The notes under the pieces: generated by a model
What the model saw: only the letters and a program-made list of their open reading frames with translations
What the model was told of the DNA's origin: nothing
Database searches by the model: none
Source of the DNA: Mesostigma viride
Taxonomy: Eukaryota > Streptophyta > Mesostigmatophyceae > Mesostigmatales > Mesostigmataceae
Length of the DNA stretch: 64,000 nucleotides
Direction: 5' to 3'
Assembly (NCBI GenBank): GCA_009746045.1
Contig: RPFO01000015.1
Coordinates: forward strand, 1,326,529-1,390,528
In this document: positions 20,060 to 30,573 of the stretch, piece after piece
Numbering within the stretch: position 1 is the first letter of the stretch
How the letters are laid out: every line of letters starts with the position of its first letter
Translations under genes and position numbers: made by a program

Positions 20060-20911
20060 TGTTGGAAAAGGTAGAGGAAACTAATGGGTTTTACACAATG
20101 CCTTGTGCTTGGCCTTGCTACCCACACACCTTGCAGGTGCTGAAAGAAAGAGAGGTTGAAGACAATTTACGTGGAAGAATAAATGGCTTTATTAGAATAT
20201 AATAGTTGGAGAAGAGCTTGAATGGAGGTTGAATGGAGGTTGAATGGAGGTTAAATGGAGGTGAAATGGAGGTGAAATGGAGGTACCTGCCCTTAGGGGG
20301 CAGTTTCCTTTTATACCTTTTAGGCTAGGAAGGATGACATCAGCAATGACATCATCACAGAAGCTTGTAGAAACATCCTGGCATATTCCTAGCATATTCC
20401 CAGCATATTCTCAGTATATTCCAGGAATATTCCTGGCATATTCTTAGAACATTCCTAGAACATTCTAGACATGATCCAATGAGCTGGCATAATAGCTAGA
20501 TGCCAAGTGTCTACATAATAATGTGCCACATAACATAATTAATAAAGTGACACATCTCTTCTCCTTGGAGTGACAAGTGCCATACAATGAGTCTACCCAC
20601 TTGTCATCATGTAAGTCATAACATGTGTCATCATGAGCTTTCAACACTTGTCAGCTCATGGACCAAACACTTGTCCACTAGGCCATAGCACCACTTGTCA
20701 ATCAAATACGTGATGCCACTAGGCTGACTCAGGGTACAAGTCATCCATGTCCAAGTATAGGACTATGGCACATGAATATTGATCAGCTCATTGAGCCTGT
20801 TCCATCTAGCTCATCATAGCTATCAAATTCCCAGTCCATAAGGAATAAATCCAACAAGAAATAAATCAGGCTGGGATATATTGTGGCCAGGTGGATATAA
20901 TATCCCTAACA
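20060..20911 (-). repeat. 5' LTR of Copia-B
   Basis: 852 bp, no difference found from 15975-16826 on reading. Followed on its right by the TSD CCCAG (20912-20916) and Gypsy-B ORF3. Confidence 0.93.
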
Positions 20912-21819
20912 CCCAGGAAGGCCCAGTAGTACCTATGCTGTGTAAGAACGACCTGGCCCCGGGCCCAGTCCAGGAAACCACAGGCAAAGAGGCGTAGGAA
21001 AGGCTCTACCGCGATCAGGCAGAGAGCCCGAAGGAGCAGGCGATGGTACCGGATCCGAGGGCGCATACCCGTCGGGAAAAACAGATCTACCAGGGGCTCC
21101 ACGTTGGACGGCCACAACCGGATATGCCGAATCTCGCGGGAGCGCCACCGGCGGGCACACTGTCGCGACCCGAACGTCTCGAGGTAGTCGCTAGCCCGGG
21201 GAGGAGGATGACCCCGAGAGTCCAAACCCTGGCCCGGGATGGGCGCTGGACGACGGGCATCCCACTCTAGGATGGGCTGAAGGACGGTGCTGTACGTGGC
21301 ACCCGGCACCGCAGGAAACTCTACCGTAAGAGCATCTGAGGCCATAATGCCCAGAGGCGGAGGGTAAGCCCACTGGAACCCGCCGTAGGTGTCCAAGTCA
21401 TTGTGGCGCCTAGCCCAGCGATACAGGACGCGCCGAACCAGGATCTCACCCTGGAACACCGGATCAGCTAAAATAACCATGTCGAAAGGAGGCCGATCAG
21501 TCTCAACTGGTAGGCCACGATCCCGCGGCGCCCGACACACCTGGGAGAACCCGTAGGACATGGGCGAAATGGCAAGCTCGGCGGAGGCGCGCGGCAGGTC
21601 ACACTGGCGGCAAGCGAGCGCAGACATACCATACCCAAAGACAGGCGTGTCGCGCGACTCCGGAGTCGCATGTTGGGCCTGGAGGGCCGGCTGCACAACG
21701 CCACCCGGATAACTGGACCGCGACACCCAGCGGCCCGGAAGGGCCTCGAAGTACAGCTCAGGGTCCGGTAGGGGCAGGGACGGCAGCGGGCTCTCAGCCG
21801 AAGGGGTAGGCTCTGACAT
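20912..21819 (-). pseudogene. ORF3 of Gypsy-B (env-position protein of unknown function), N-terminal part
   Basis: The start is taken as the ATG at 21819 (MSEPTPSAES), 77 bases after the integrase stop; the frame upstream is also open. About 300 residues precede the Copia-B insertion, and the frame resumes at 15974 for the last 45 or so. Features are an acidic, proline-rich start, CRQCDLP, a central aromatic-rich region, an Arg-rich stretch, and a hydrophobic LLLRALCLIAVEPFL region. No known domain is recognised. It occupies the env position but has no clear signal peptide. The end of the protein resembles Gypsy-A ORF3. Confidence 0.65.
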
Positions 21820-21895
21820 GACGGCTGCGGAGGGGGGGGGACAACCAACCACCCGTCGACAGCAGACATAACATAAGAGAGGAGAAAGCCTACAA

Positions 21896-23257
21896 CTAGA
21901 GTTTGTGCAAGGTTTTATATTCCTGGAGAAGGCGACTACACCCATCTAGCTCACTCTCCGTATACCAGACCTTATCTACTTCACTACGAGCATACATCCA
22001 CTTCACTTTGTACTGACGCTGGGTACCGCGGCCCTTTTTGATATCTCTATGGGCCACGATGCTTTCTACTTCGTCTTCTACTTCCCCAGTGTCAGGGTTA
22101 TGCTCTAAAGGGGCAGGCGCTAACTCCCTGCCAGCGAACGTACTAGGGTGGTACAGTTTAAGCTGGCTCCTATGGAAGGTGTTTGAATGCGTTTGCCAAG
22201 AGGTAGGGATATCGACTTTATATAAGAAATTTCCTACCCTAGACAACACATGGAAGGGTCCTAAGAAGGCGGGCCTAAGTTTGACCTTCAGTTCTGCTTC
22301 AAACTTATGAGCAAAACGGCCAACACGGGGGCCTTCTACTAATACTAGATCTCCTATTTCTATCTCAGGTGCTCGTCTATCTAAGGAGGCACGCAACCTA
22401 GCAAGATACTTAGCCTGAGCTTTTTGGTACCCTGAGATCGCGTGGTCATAAGCAGTTTTCATTCTATCTAGTAAGGACTGTACACCTTCTACAGTATCTC
22501 GGGACACATCATCCTTGTCCCGTAGAGGGCTAGCTAAGAGAGAGGTAGGGGTAAGAGGCTGTCTACCAGTATCTAGGAAGAAGGGCGTATATCCATGCGC
22601 AGCCTGGGGGCAATTGTTGAGGGAGAATTCTACTAAACATAAATAATCCTCCCAATCACTTCCCGAGCCATTCACATAGTGCCTAAGCGCTTCTTCCACT
22701 ACCCTGTTAAGACGCTCTACTAAATGAGAGGAGGAGGAGTGGTAGGCAGTACCGTAGGTAACCTTGGTACCGATGGCAGCGAAAAACTGCTGCCAAAAAT
22801 CTGAGGTAAATAACTTATCCTTATCACTAATAAACTGCCTACTCAAACCATGATATCTATATACATTATTGAGGTATAGGCGTGCGCAATCACGTGCTGT
22901 GAGTTCTAAAGGACACGGCACGAGATGGCACATACGAGTAAAACGATCTATGAACACAAGGATTTGGGCATTGCCCCTATCATTCTTTCTAAAAGGTCCT
23001 ACAAAATCCATCATGATAGAATCCCACGGCATGATGGGGTCAGGCAAGGTCCTAGGTTCTGCTATCTGTCCTACGTTATTGGGTTTCATCTCCTGGCAAG
23101 ATTGACAAGTTCTAACATACTCATCTACATCCTTATAAAGGGAAGGCCAGTAATAAGAGCGGGCTACTAAGTCCCGTACCCGTTTACCACCCTGATGAGC
23201 AGCTAAGTCATGCAACTCAAAGAGCAAGGAGGAGCGACAGATAGGAGGGACATACAT
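21896..23257 (-). CDS. Integrase of Gypsy-B with C-terminal chromodomain (intact frame)
   Basis: 453 codons. The N-terminal H2C2 zinc finger is visible (HDLAAH and CQSC, residues about 12-50). The catalytic core has MDFVGPF (Asp), ISDKDKLF (Asp) and VERLNR (Glu). A GPY/F-type module follows (FLGPFHVL). The chromodomain is at the end (IVAHRDIKKGRG, VKWMY, LLQEYKTLHKL). The frame is complete for these domains, though it would normally be part of a longer pol polyprotein and upstream parts are frameshifted. It would insert element DNA, with the chromodomain biasing it to marked chromatin. Confidence 0.88.
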   Translation of the reverse strand: MYVPPICRSSLLFELHDLAAHQGGKRVRDLVARSYYWPSLYKDVDEYVRTCQSCQEMKPNNVGQIAEPRTLPDPIMPWDSIMMDFVGPFRKNDRGNAQILVFIDRFTRMCHLVPCPLELTARDCARLYLNNVYRYHGLSRQFISDKDKLFTSDFWQQFFAAIGTKVTYGTAYHSSSSHLVERLNRVVEEALRHYVNGSGSDWEDYLCLVEFSLNNCPQAAHGYTPFFLDTGRQPLTPTSLLASPLRDKDDVSRDTVEGVQSLLDRMKTAYDHAISGYQKAQAKYLARLRASLDRRAPEIEIGDLVLVEGPRVGRFAHKFEAELKVKLRPAFLGPFHVLSRVGNFLYKVDIPTSWQTHSNTFHRSQLKLYHPSTFAGRELAPAPLEHNPDTGEVEDEVESIVAHRDIKKGRGTQRQYKVKWMYARSEVDKVWYTESELDGCSRLLQEYKTLHKL

Positions 23258-23775
23258 ACAGGCGCCATTGAGGGGGAGAATCTGCTACCTGCACATATAA
23301 AAACCCACCTACAAATTTACAAGGGTGCTTGCCTAATTGTTGGGGATGTGCAGCAATGGCAGCTAATGCTTCCGGCTCAGTGGCCGTAAATCTACTAATA
23401 AGGCGTTCCAGATCAGAGGTAGGCATCGCTACAGAGGTATCCAGAACAGGTTTAAAGAGATCTCCTACCGCCTTGCCAAAGAGAAGGGGAGGTCCTAGAG
23501 GGACTATGTTTTCATAAGACTTTCCTGACCTAGTCGCTATATGGCTAAGCGGTATAGAAATTTATTTTTCCCCTCCCCCCCCACCGAGGCCACGGGAAGG
23601 GCCTCACAAGGGAGAGAGAGTCCTACGTGAGAAAGGAGATCAGGCATGCGAACAGCTGTATGAAAGAGGTAGGCATAGGATTCATCATCAGGTAGTTCAC
23701 CATAAGGGGTTACACCCCTAGTAGTAGGAACTAGAGTAGTATTGAGAACATCGAGGTCCTCGAAAAAGGAATAAT
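23258..23775 (-). pseudogene. RNase H-to-integrase linker of Gypsy-B, frameshifted
   Basis: The minus strand contains SFFEDLDVLNTTLVP and a segment LISRFTATEPEALAAI that correspond to FYEDMDVLHTTCVP and ISRFTVTEEAALEAI in Gypsy-A2. At least two frameshifts separate them from the integrase frame at 23257. The left end is cut by the element at 23776. Confidence 0.6.
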
Positions 23776-25534
23776 TGTCTAATCACCAAGAAAATGTCCT
23801 CAAATGAGGACATTTTTAAGCATGGATACCATTTGTAATAACTAACACATGTCAACACATCCATGGGTACGGTATGGAACCATGTTCATTTATGATATGT
23901 TCAAGAGTTGCAATGCTTAACATCCATGAAATATGCTCATTGTATAATTGTTTACGATTTATGAATGTAGGGGGGTCGCTACGCGAGTGACCAAATAGCA
24001 CTCAAGTCAACAATATGCCAAGACAGAAGGCATGGCCAGGTCATGGCTGGCCCTGAAAATGCACCCAGGGTGCCCACAACATGTCTATGTTACACCCTCG
24101 CAGTCCTAGACCCTGCAGCCTGCCAGGGTGGGGGGACAAAATGTAACTGGCAACCAGGGACCATGGTGCAGGCCATACAGCAGGTGTAAAGCTAGCTCAG
24201 TCCAACGAGTGAAATATGAAGCAAATACTCGCCAAGTTTAGGTCCATGATCGTTGGTAGAGGTCATGGCTGCCACCACGGTGCTAAACCATGATGCTGAA
24301 CCCTTACGTTATATACGAAACATATACTGCAAAGAGGCACAAGTTGTAACACAAGCACAATGTAAACATGACAAGCTCAAGTTTCCAAGCCAGTCTTGAT
24401 CACTTGGACATGAGTTGAAGCATTAGAAACATATGGGCAACATACCAGAAAGCCTTGAAAAACTTCTCAGCAACAAGGCAGTATATGTGTTGAATCAAAC
24501 TATCACATCGCAATGAAGCACAGCGACTTCTAGTCGCTGCTGTTTTGATAACGCAAGGCCGTTTACCTTTTCAGTGACGCAGCGGGAAAAGAAAGTACTG
24601 CCCAGCAAACTTCCGTTATTCCCCGGACATAAACGTAATCAAAACCACGAAGTTGGGCATTGAAAGCAACCGGAATTATCACGTCTGCGAGAGTTATAGG
24701 TTACAATCCGCTTAACACGCTTACTTAGAACGATGCGGTTGAGAATGACAGTCGGAACCTTGCTCTTGACGTGCGCCCAGGCCGCCAGCTGCGCGGGCCA
24801 GCTCAAGAAATATATATTAAAGGACGGTGACGCGTGGGAAGCACCCAGCCTTGCGGCAAAAGAAAAATATGGCTCGCGCTCGCCCTGGTTTTCGCCAGGC
24901 GCGACTGCGACATCACGACAAAAAAATAGAGACTCTTTGACGCATGCAACTGCCCAGGTCCCTCTTCTCCCCATGTCGCCCATAAGCCCAGAAGCGTACC
25001 ATAACCCATACTCGCGATATCCGCAGCGCCTGGTCGGAAAAAGAAATTGTAAAACCGAACTGCGAACTGACCTATCATGCGATCTACGTAGCTCTCAGAT
25101 TTTCTTCAACAATGCCAAAATCCGTTCATGAACAAAATTTTCGACATATACAAAGCACCTGCACGTGAAGAATAGCATCTTCGAAATCACTAGATTACGA
25201 TCTAAAATGCTGTCTTCGTCCGGGGCAAAATAATGCCCTATAACATTCAGGCAAGCCTCGGAACTGGCACGACCCCATAGCCGCCACTCGACAAAACACT
25301 CGATTGCATTGCGATGTTCTTGCTATTGTAGGTACTTTTCGTCGCCTCATATTTTCCAGGTACGGTCGACCCCTGTCGACCCCAGGGGCTTGGCGCGCTC
25401 AGTACCTATCCCAGTTTCGCGCCAAAACCCACCAAGTGACCCTAGGACCAAATTTGGCGCCAAAACCGCGCCCCTGACCCCCCCCGTCTCAAACGAGGAC
25501 TATGTCCTCAAATGAGGACATTTGGTTTTTGGAC
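23776..25534. mobile_element. Palindrome-ended insertion in Gypsy-B pol, ATAAT target duplication
   Basis: 1759 bp flanked by ATAAT (23771-23775 and 25535-25539). Removing it with one repeat restores the gypsy frame RADY-SFFEDLD. Each end has the near-palindrome ATGTCCTCAAATGAGGACAT (23793-23812 and 25502-25521), with CACCAAG outside on the left and AAACCAAA outside on the right in inverted form. No transposase frame is seen; the interior is mostly non-coding. It is probably a non-autonomous DNA transposon; the superfamily is not clear. Confidence 0.7.
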
Positions 25535-25539
25535 ATAAT

Positions 25540-26131
25540 CTGCACGACGAGAGAGTGCATCTGGTACTATGTTATCTACACCCTTAACATACTGAAGTTT
25601 AAAAGGGGAAAACTGTGCTAAAAATTCCATCCAGCGCGCTTGCCGAGGAGTAAGGTTGGGTTGGGAGAGAAGATGGGTAAGGGGACGGTGATCCGTTTGG
25701 ATAACTAGCCTATAAGGATCTAGCTCACAGGGTTCATTCAGCAGACATCAAATTGAGCACCTTTAAGGAAGTGCTGCCACGCGTGGCAACAATACACCAC
25801 CGCTAAGAGTTCCTGCTGGTGTACGGGATAGTTACGCTCCGCAGGGAGCATTGTCCTAGAGATATACTCAATTGGCTGTAAGCCCTGACCCTGATCCTGG
25901 AGAAGGACACCACCTATAGCTACTTACTAGCATCTGTAGCCACAACAAAGGGTTTAGTAGTATCCGGTAGGATGAGTACAGGAGGGGAAAGGAGTAGGGA
26001 TTTTAGGCACTGAAAAGCCGACTGACATTCACTACTCCAAACAAAGGGGATATCCTTCTTTAATAAATGATTAATAGGGGCTGCTATAGTTGCGAAACGC
26101 GGGATAAAACGCCTATAGTAAGAAGCAATTC
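25540..26131 (-). pseudogene. RNase H region of Gypsy-B, frameshifted
   Basis: Translated in pieces on the minus strand, this matches the Gypsy-A2 RNase H: YYRRFIPRF, a VATDAS motif, IEYISRTMLPAERNYPVHQQELLAVVY, and FKLQYVKGVDN-VPDALSRRADY at its end. Frameshifts near 26140, 25920 and 25740 break it. Confidence 0.65.
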
Positions 26132-26734
26132 CTAGAAACTACGTACACCTTTAACGTCGGTAGGAGTAGGCCATTCCTGAATTGACTTAGTTTTATCCGG
26201 GTCGGTAGCGACCCCGGCATCTGACAGAACGTGCCCTAAAAATGGGACACTCCTACCCGAACGAACTTTAGCACGGCGCGCCCACAAAGAATTTTCAGCC
26301 ATTATTTCTAATACTTTCTTTAAATCACGTAGGTGCGTTTCAAAATCAGGAGAGTAAATAAGAATATCATCTAAGTAAGCTTGAGCACAAGAACGGTCAT
26401 GCTCAGATAAAGAAACAGAGGAGAAGGAAGGATCCTTTAGATCAGAGGACACCTGAGGAAGGTGAGAATTTCCCATAACAGGTCTAAGCACTTCATTCAT
26501 TAACATTTGAAAAGAGGCAGGCGAGTTACAGAGTCCCATAGCCGCTACTCTAAACTGGTAATGACCAAAAGGGGTAGCAAAGGCGGTTTTATGGCAATCC
26601 TCAGGAGCTATCCGCAACTGCCAAAAACCATCCGCACAATCCAGTACTGTGAAACAAGTGGAACCTTTAACCTTATTAAATATATCATCAATACGAGGTA
26701 GAGGGTATTTAGACTTCACAGTAATATCATTCAA
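26132..26734 (-). pseudogene. Reverse transcriptase core of Gypsy-B (frameshift at each end)
   Basis: 201 codons covering RT motifs: KYPLPRIDDIF, CADGFWQL, FRVAAMGLCNSPASFQ and the catalytic AYLDDILIYS. It joins the protease frame (26782-27678) after a frameshift near 26800 and the RNase H after another near 26140. Polymerase residues are intact within the fragment. Confidence 0.8.
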
Positions 26735-26781
26735 CTTCCTATAATCAGTAACTAGGCGAAACTTGCCATTTGGCTTAGGAA

Positions 26782-27678
26782 CTAACAGGACACCAGCTGA
26801 GTAGGGGAGTTACTAGGCTCTATCAATCCTGCTTCTAATAATGACACTAAAATCTGTTTTAGTTCCTTTAACTCGGTAGGGCCCATTCTATACATCGGAG
26901 AGTGCGTAGGAACTGCACCGTCCTTGATAACTACACGGTGTAAAACAGAACGAGGAGGAGGATAAGAAGGAGTCTTTTCTTCAAAAACCTTTGAGGAATC
27001 TATCACAGCCATGTATCTTACTATTTCATTTTCAGTAAATCCCACTCCTATTGTATCCACTGTGTTTATATCTATATCCACACTATTATTAGTGATAGGT
27101 ATCTCCTGTACTTCTAACTGAAGGAACATACATAATAAATATCCATATTCCTTTAGTTCAGAACGTAACTCATCATTGGACATTAATACTTCAGGTATAG
27201 GTCTTACAGGAGGATCAACAGGTGTAGGAGGAGTAATATCTACCAAGGATAAATTTTCCAATCTATAATGACGTTCCGGTACCCAGTAAGAGCTATCTGG
27301 AAACCAAATGACCATGGTATCATAATTAATAGTAATCTTATTATCCTGGTGCCAATCTAATCCTAGTAATACATCAGCGGTAGTGATAGGGCCTATAGTG
27401 GCCGTCAGGTTGACAGTACGTCCTTGTATAACCATGGGAAGGGACACCGTACCCGGGGAATGACTGGTGCGACCATCAGCATAATGAACAGTAACGGGTT
27501 TGGTGTGAGGGGTAGGGACTAGTCCTAAACGCCTAACTAGGGCCTCGCTCACAAAGGAGCTAGCCGCACCGCTATCTACCAACACAGAGACATTCAAGAG
27601 TTCATCAGCATGCAAGAAGGGGTCTACAACAGTGTGAGGGACGGTTAAACCACCATTCAAGAACATAAGAGGACGCAC
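26782..27678 (-). CDS. Protease and RT N-terminus of Gypsy-B
   Basis: The retropepsin core is clear: VLVDSGAASSFVSEALVRRL at about residues 31-50 (catalytic DSG) and ADVLLGLDWH near 105. After a spacer the frame enters the RT N-terminal region (HRVVIKDG, YRMGPTELKELKQIL, GLIEPSNSP) and stops at a frameshift. It aligns along its length with the Gypsy-A2 protein at 50797-51790. The first Met may not be the real start, since a gag-pol fusion is expected. Confidence 0.8.
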   Translation of the reverse strand: MRPLMFLNGGLTVPHTVVDPFLHADELLNVSVLVDSGAASSFVSEALVRRLGLVPTPHTKPVTVHYADGRTSHSPGTVSLPMVIQGRTVNLTATIGPITTADVLLGLDWHQDNKITINYDTMVIWFPDSSYWVPERHYRLENLSLVDITPPTPVDPPVRPIPEVLMSNDELRSELKEYGYLLCMFLQLEVQEIPITNNSVDIDINTVDTIGVGFTENEIVRYMAVIDSSKVFEEKTPSYPPPRSVLHRVVIKDGAVPTHSPMYRMGPTELKELKQILVSLLEAGLIEPSNSPTQLVSC

Positions 27679-27825
27679 ACGTAGTGGTAGGGAAGATTCA
27701 GCTCCTACAGAGGTTATAAAAACAGGCAGGCAAAAATTTTTATCTGGGGTACTATCTAAGGACCTGTCCAGGTTACCCCCGGCTGACAGGCCTACTGTTC
27801 CCCCTCCCCCCCAAATCCATAGGAA

Positions 27826-29527
27826 CTAACCCCGAAGAAGACCCTGGCGAAAAAGCCACTGCTGGAGGGTCACGAGGGAGCGAAGAGGGTGCGGGAGCCT
27901 GATTATCATAGGGGAACCCTGGGGTCCTGTCTGCACAGCATTCAGCCTACTAGGGGTAGCTGAGGGAATGCGTCCTGAAGTAGGACGAATAGGAGCACGC
28001 TGAGGGGTACGAGGAGGGCGAGCGTCGGGATGAGGGGGAGCACCCGAAAGGAACTTGGGGCACTCACGTTTAAGATGACCTACTTCCTTACAATGATAGC
28101 ATGTGATATGAGAGACATCAAGGGCTGAAAGGTCAGTAACACAGATATCTAATTCTTCTACATAGGAGTTCTCCTCCTCAGGGGTAAGGATAATATTATT
28201 AATACGGGAACGGGTAGGAAGAGAAGGGGTGGTGAAGAAATCTGCTACACGCAAGAGATGCTGGCGCACATGCTTGAGGGGCAGATCAGTAAAACGGTAG
28301 GCAGAGAACTGGCGCTTGACTTCACGTAATAAGGGTCTACTGAGGCCTTGGAGGAAGCGAGCACGTACTTCTGCACCCGACAAATCCCTAATTCGTACCA
28401 TCTGAGCATCAAACTCTTTCATATACTCCTTAAATGATTTAGTACCCTGCTGCAAGGTACCAAAGGCTAATCTATCCTGCCAATCTGAATCAGGAGGGAC
28501 TAAATGGTTCTCTAAACGCTTAAACAATTCTGCTACAGAGTTAGGGTAGGCATGAGAGGCCAAAGACTCACACTGAATGAGGTTAGCAAGCTCAGGAGTA
28601 ATACAGGTTGTAAGATAGTGAGGAACTAATACAGCATCAGAAAGACGCCATCTATTATGATTCTGCCACGACTCCGTGTTCTGGGTAAGCAACATAATAA
28701 AGGTGAAAAACTGTTGAGGGGTAGACTTGACATCCAGCTTGGGAAGGTTAGCAAAGAGGGGAAGAGCAGGGGGCTTAGGGGGATTAGAAGAGTCAGTTTT
28801 TCCCATAGGGCCACTATCTTCCACTGCTACATAAGCGGGATAGAAGGAAGGAAGAGGAAAAGTCTTGGGTAGGGGTCTAGAAGGGGCCACCGTTTCAGGC
28901 TGGTGCCCATAAGAGAAGGGGACAGTATATTGCTCACGAAGAGAGGAATAGGCAAAATGATCATAATTTCTATCATCTAGGGCATGGTGCTGAAATCACT
29001 ATTAACTTCTAAATCAGCCACACGGGTAGGGACCTGGGCTGCCTCATAGGCCGTCTCAGGGTAGGACCAGGAAGCAGGTGGGTAAAAGGGAACTGCACTA
29101 GGGCGCCCAGAAGGACCGACAGGGGCAGAGGCACGACCCGTGTTAAGAGCAGGCATGGAAGGCACAGGGTGGGAAGGAGGCCTAAAAACATTGTTAGTTA
29201 GTGAGGACCTGCTGGAGGGTTGAGCCAAGGTTGCAGGAGGGGCAGGGGCCTGGTTCAGGGTAAGGGAAGGGTCATCACTAAATCTGACTTGCATACGTTG
29301 ACGTTGTTCATAGGTAGGAGGGGTAAGTGAGGGACGACGGCGACCACCAGCAAAGGAGAAGGAGGTGAGGTACGAAGATTACCTTGAGGAGTGAGATGGT
29401 GCACCGTTTCAAGTGAGTCCCGTCGGTTACCACGATTGTTGTTATGGTTGTTAGTATTATTATTATTATTACTCATAGTAGGAGTATTGGTAGGTATAGG
29501 CGACATGTTACCACCCACTGGATCCAT
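27826..29527 (-). pseudogene. Gag of Gypsy-B with CCHC knuckle, frameshifted
   Basis: It starts at MDPVGG (29527) with an Asn-rich stretch encoded by a GTT/ATT-rich repeat, then a disordered Pro/Ser region, with frameshifts near 29270 and 28980. The capsid-like domain from about 28890 has LPLFANLPKLD, a DRLAFGTLQQGTKSFKEYMKEF helix pair and RARFLQGLSRPL. A zinc knuckle CYHCKEVGHLKREC lies at about 28105-28065. It is the counterpart of the Gypsy-A gag (NVPKLHADMK, CFMCSEVGHLKRDC). The final 30 or so residues after 27910 look out of frame. Confidence 0.7.
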
Positions 29528-29650
29528 TTTTATTTAAGTAAATGATCAAAATCTAACTGAAAGCAACAAGGATAAAGGACAAGGCCTAATTTAAGGCAAG
29601 GAAAGAAAAGAAAAAGCTTTTAATGGCTTAAAAGAAGGAAACAATTTAAA

Positions 29651-30042
29651 TCAATCCTTTTTAACAACAGTAATGGATAGGGAACCGAATTCTAAGGTGA
29701 GAGGAGTATCTAAGCTAGATGAGGATGCAGCCCTCTTAGGGGGAGACGAAGGAGGGGTAGCAAAATCTAGAGCTTCTACAGGAGGGCGACCATGAGGAGT
29801 AGAACGTACGTGTAGGCCTAGATCTGATACGCTATGGTCTATAAGGAATTGTTGAGCTTCCTCGAAGGTAACAAATTTCTTATACCTAATTACATTATAT
29901 GTACGATTTTGCACTATCTTCCTAGCATCTGACCAAGAGAGGAAAATGGCTGACCATTGAGGGGTAATAACTACGTAATATTTAGCTAACTATTATCACT
30001 AGATGAATGGGAAGGCGCAGTAAAAACACGACGTTGACTCAT
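29651..30042 (-). pseudogene. Leader gene of Gypsy-B with viroplasmin/RNase H hybrid-binding-like domain, one frameshift
   Basis: The ATG at 30042 (MSQRRVF) opens a frame that stops at once. One base shift near 29990 gives a continuous domain: KYYVVITPQWSAIFLSWSD, then RYKKFVTFEEAQQFL. This is the pattern of the caulimovirus viroplasmin / RNase H1 hybrid-binding domain (YYVV, I-x-SW, YK-F-x-T-x-EEA-x-FL). The C-terminus is Pro/Ser-rich and ends TLEFGSLSITVV, like VTFSQLTI in the Gypsy-A2 homologue at 31163-31522. It lies just before gag. A role in binding RNA/DNA hybrids is inference. Confidence 0.65.
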
Positions 30043-30573
30043 GATAACTCACCTGGTGGGTCTTGTGACGTCAAGCTAGAAGAGTAGGGGTAGGCGACTT
30101 AGCTGGACGATCTGGATCACCGAAAGAAGAATGAGGGCGGAATTGTCCAGCTCTCGTCCTAAGTCAGCGGCCGGATATCCAGCGCTCGTCCTAACACAGC
30201 GACCCGTAACTCTGCGGGTGCGGCCGTCTAATAAAGCAGCAGCACAAGGAAAAAGGTGTAGGTACTGCGACGCTAATCGTCTCCGAACAGTAATACTCCC
30301 CTATCTAAGACAGGAAACAACCGTAAGCAGGAAAACAAGGCGAAGGACAGGCTAACTACGAAAGGATTTATCCGCTGCGAGCAGGTCTAGCATCTAGGTA
30401 GAGCGTGTCCCGAAACGGGCAGCACTACTCTCCTAGCTTGAAGGCGACCCGCCCATTACCTATCAAGGAAGTGTCGACTTCTTGTTCCTGGACGCGGAAG
30501 GGGTCTTGAAAAGGTGTATGTGGCAAGGGATAGTCGTCTCGTTCTCTACCTACTGAAGTTCCTCCGGAACCAT
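30043..30573 (-). other. 5' leader and primer-binding site of Gypsy-B
   Basis: One base from the 5' LTR the minus strand reads TGGTTCCGGAGGAAC, a plausible primer site complementary to a tRNA ending in CCGGAACCA. It differs from the Met-tRNA-like site of Gypsy-A2 and Copia-B. No gene is evident in the rest of the leader, though one frame reads an Arg/Gly-rich peptide (30694-30425). Confidence 0.5.

Larger units (their letters stand above)
15975..20911 (-). mobile_element. Copia-B, non-autonomous copia element (gag-protease only), inserted in Gypsy-B ORF3
   Basis: 852-bp LTRs at both ends show no difference on reading and lie exactly 4085 bp apart. TSD CCCAG is at 15970-15974 and 20912-20916. 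The internal 3.2 kb has a Met-tRNA-like primer site, one long gag-protease frame, and about 1.1 kb of non-coding 3' sequence. It has no integrase, RT or RNase H, so mobilisation in trans by an autonomous copia is implied. Identical LTRs make it the youngest insertion in the window. Confidence 0.92.
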
